Part shown: positions 63,007 through 64,000 of the stretch, piece after piece
Layout of the letters: the number at the start of each line of letters is the position of its first letter
How positions within the stretch are numbered: the stretch's first letter is position 1
Source of the DNA: Dolichospermum sp. FACHB-1091
GTDB taxonomy: Bacteria > Cyanobacteriota > Cyanobacteriia > Cyanobacteriales > Nostocaceae
NCBI RefSeq assembly: GCF_014697585.1
Contig: NZ_JACJSB010000025.1
Span: forward strand, 1-64,000
Length of the DNA: 64,000 nucleotides
Direction of reading: 5' to 3'
Position numbers and translations under genes: made by a program
The notes under the pieces: generated by a model
Databases searched by the model: none
What the model was told of the DNA's origin: nothing
The model's input: the letters and a program-made list of their open reading frames with translations, nothing else

Positions 63007-63891
63007 GTGGGAGATTTTGGGACAATAGTAACCGCTATGATTACGCCGTTTCAAGCAGACGGTAGTATTAATTATGATGTAGTCGCAAAACTGGCAGACC
63101 ATCTAGTGAATAACGGTACAGATGCACTAGTGGTATGTGGAACAACAGGGGAATCACCAACACTGAGTTGGGAAGAAGAATACCAATTATTTGTGGAGGT
63201 GTTGCAGACTGTATCAGGAAAAGCTAAAGTAATAGCTGGGTGTGGTTCTAATTACACCAAAGAAGCGATCGCAGCCACCCAAAAAGCAGCTAAAATAGGA
63301 GTACATGGTTCTTTACAAGTAGTTCCCTATTACAACAAACCACCACAAGCCGGATTATATAAACATTTTCAGGCAATAGCAGAATCTTGTCCCGATCTGC
63401 CCATGATGTTATATAATGTTCCTGGCAGGACCAGTCAGAACCTGCTACCAGAAACAGTGGTAGAGTTAGCGAAAATTGATAACATTGTCGCTATTAAAGA
63501 AGCTAGTGGTAACTTAGATCAAGTTAGTGAAATTCGCCGCTTGACACCAAAAGAATTTCAGATTTATGCTGGAGACGATTCTTTAACCCTACCCATGTTA
63601 GCAATAGGCGCTGAAGGTGTGGTAAGTGTGGCTTCTCACCTAGTAGGTAATCAACTACAGGAGATGATTCGAGCATTTCGTCTGGGAAAAATGCAAATTG
63701 CTACCGACATTCATCTAGAACTGTTCCCATTGTTTAAAGCTTTATTTTTAACTACAAATCCCATTCCTGTCAAAGAAGCACTGAAGCTACAAGGTTGGGA
63801 AGTAGGTTCAACCCGTCCACCCCTGTGTGAAGCTGATACAGATGTGTTGAATAAGTTAGAATCAGTGATGCAAAAGCTGAATTTAATCTAA
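63007..63891 (+). CDS. dapA: 4-hydroxy-tetrahydrodipicolinate synthase
   Basis: Condenses aspartate semialdehyde with pyruvate, first step of lysine and diaminopimelate synthesis. Schiff-base Lys in VAIKEASGN near 165, Tyr in MLYNVPGRT near 137, and [13 protein letters not shown] near 45. 294 residues. GTG start with AGGAGA upstream. It lies 72 bases after asd on the same strand, so substrate and product enzymes are likely co-transcribed. Confidence 0.96.
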   Translation: MGDFGTIVTAMITPFQADGSINYDVVAKLADHLVNNGTDALVVCGTTGESPTLSWEEEYQLFVEVLQTVSGKAKVIAGCGSNYTKEAIAATQKAAKIGVHGSLQVVPYYNKPPQAGLYKHFQAIAESCPDLPMMLYNVPGRTSQNLLPETVVELAKIDNIVAIKEASGNLDQVSEIRRLTPKEFQIYAGDDSLTLPMLAIGAEGVVSVASHLVGNQLQEMIRAFRLGKMQIATDIHLELFPLFKALFLTTNPIPVKEALKLQGWEVGSTRPPLCEADTDVLNKLESVMQKLNLI

Positions 63892-64000
63892 ACAAAAATA
63901 GGTGAGCGATTTATTTATTTAATAAATAATGTCTAAATAATGTGTACTCGTTAGTAAATTACAATTTAAGCCCCTGTGCTATAACTGGACAAAAGACCTT

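Overview
The window looks like the chromosome of a filamentous, Nostocales-type cyanobacterium (Anabaena/Dolichospermum/Nostoc relatives). Support comes from photosynthesis genes (psb30/ycf12, NdhD, a BciB-type divinyl reductase, Tic22), the desC-desA-desB desaturase cluster, a Cmp/Nrt-type ABC transporter, about twenty GCGATCGC (HIP1) octamers, heptanucleotide tandem repeats at many gene borders, and low GC by eye. There is no rRNA, no intact insertion sequence, no prophage and no CRISPR array. One tRNA gene was found.

Layout. 0-3.2 kb: a DNA methyltransferase fused to a nuclease-like domain and cut by the left edge, a cysteine desulfurase, and a divergent CAU tRNA. 3.8-8.3 kb: an exported protein, a CorC/HlyC-type membrane protein, a UbiH-type FAD hydroxylase and a Uma2 nuclease. 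8.3-11.1 kb is an accessory island: a near-identical 564-bp direct repeat, each copy holding the same small gene, brackets a VapBC module and a possible toxin-antitoxin relic. 11.1-19.7 kb: class I lysyl-tRNA synthetase, HolA, a DUF1868 protein, a degenerate histidine kinase overlapping tsaC, PrmC and Tic22. 20-23.7 kb: a 1232-residue protein joining a long coiled-coil region to an Hsp70/actin-like ATPase. 24-30.5 kb: DUF2232, CobT-like, RNase Z, PrxQ and BciB, with a repeat-rich gap. 30.5-37 kb: a GxxExxY gene framed by 28-bp inverted repeats, a PLP lyase, desC-desA-desB, a Rieske protein that has lost its mononuclear-iron ligands, and a reverse-transcriptase scrap. 37-44 kb: a lipid kinase and the four-gene ABC transporter operon, whose binding-pocket motifs fit bicarbonate (Cmp) better than nitrate (Nrt). 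44.5-54.4 kb: small unknown genes, a PlsY-like/phosphotransferase fusion, a 46-residue membrane protein, psb30, recJ, a truncated DUF488 gene and ndhD. 54.6-61.3 kb: thrB, an alpha/beta hydrolase and the clpX-clpP-tig chaperone/protease run. 61.9-63.9 kb: asd-dapA of lysine synthesis.

Most genes are housekeeping and single, read as short operons (tig-clpP-clpX, cmpABCD, asd-dapA, DUF2232-cobT). The unusual material is repeats and small mobile-looking units: a 110-117 bp three-hairpin element in three copies whose stems appear to covary, two minisatellites inside the transporter operon, MITE-like inverted-repeat units, and several proteins that keep a fold but have lost catalytic residues. I found no clear new defence or biosynthetic system. 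The best leads are the Hsp70-like coiled-coil protein, the PlsY/phosphotransferase fusion, the three-hairpin repeat and the inverted-repeat-framed GxxExxY gene.
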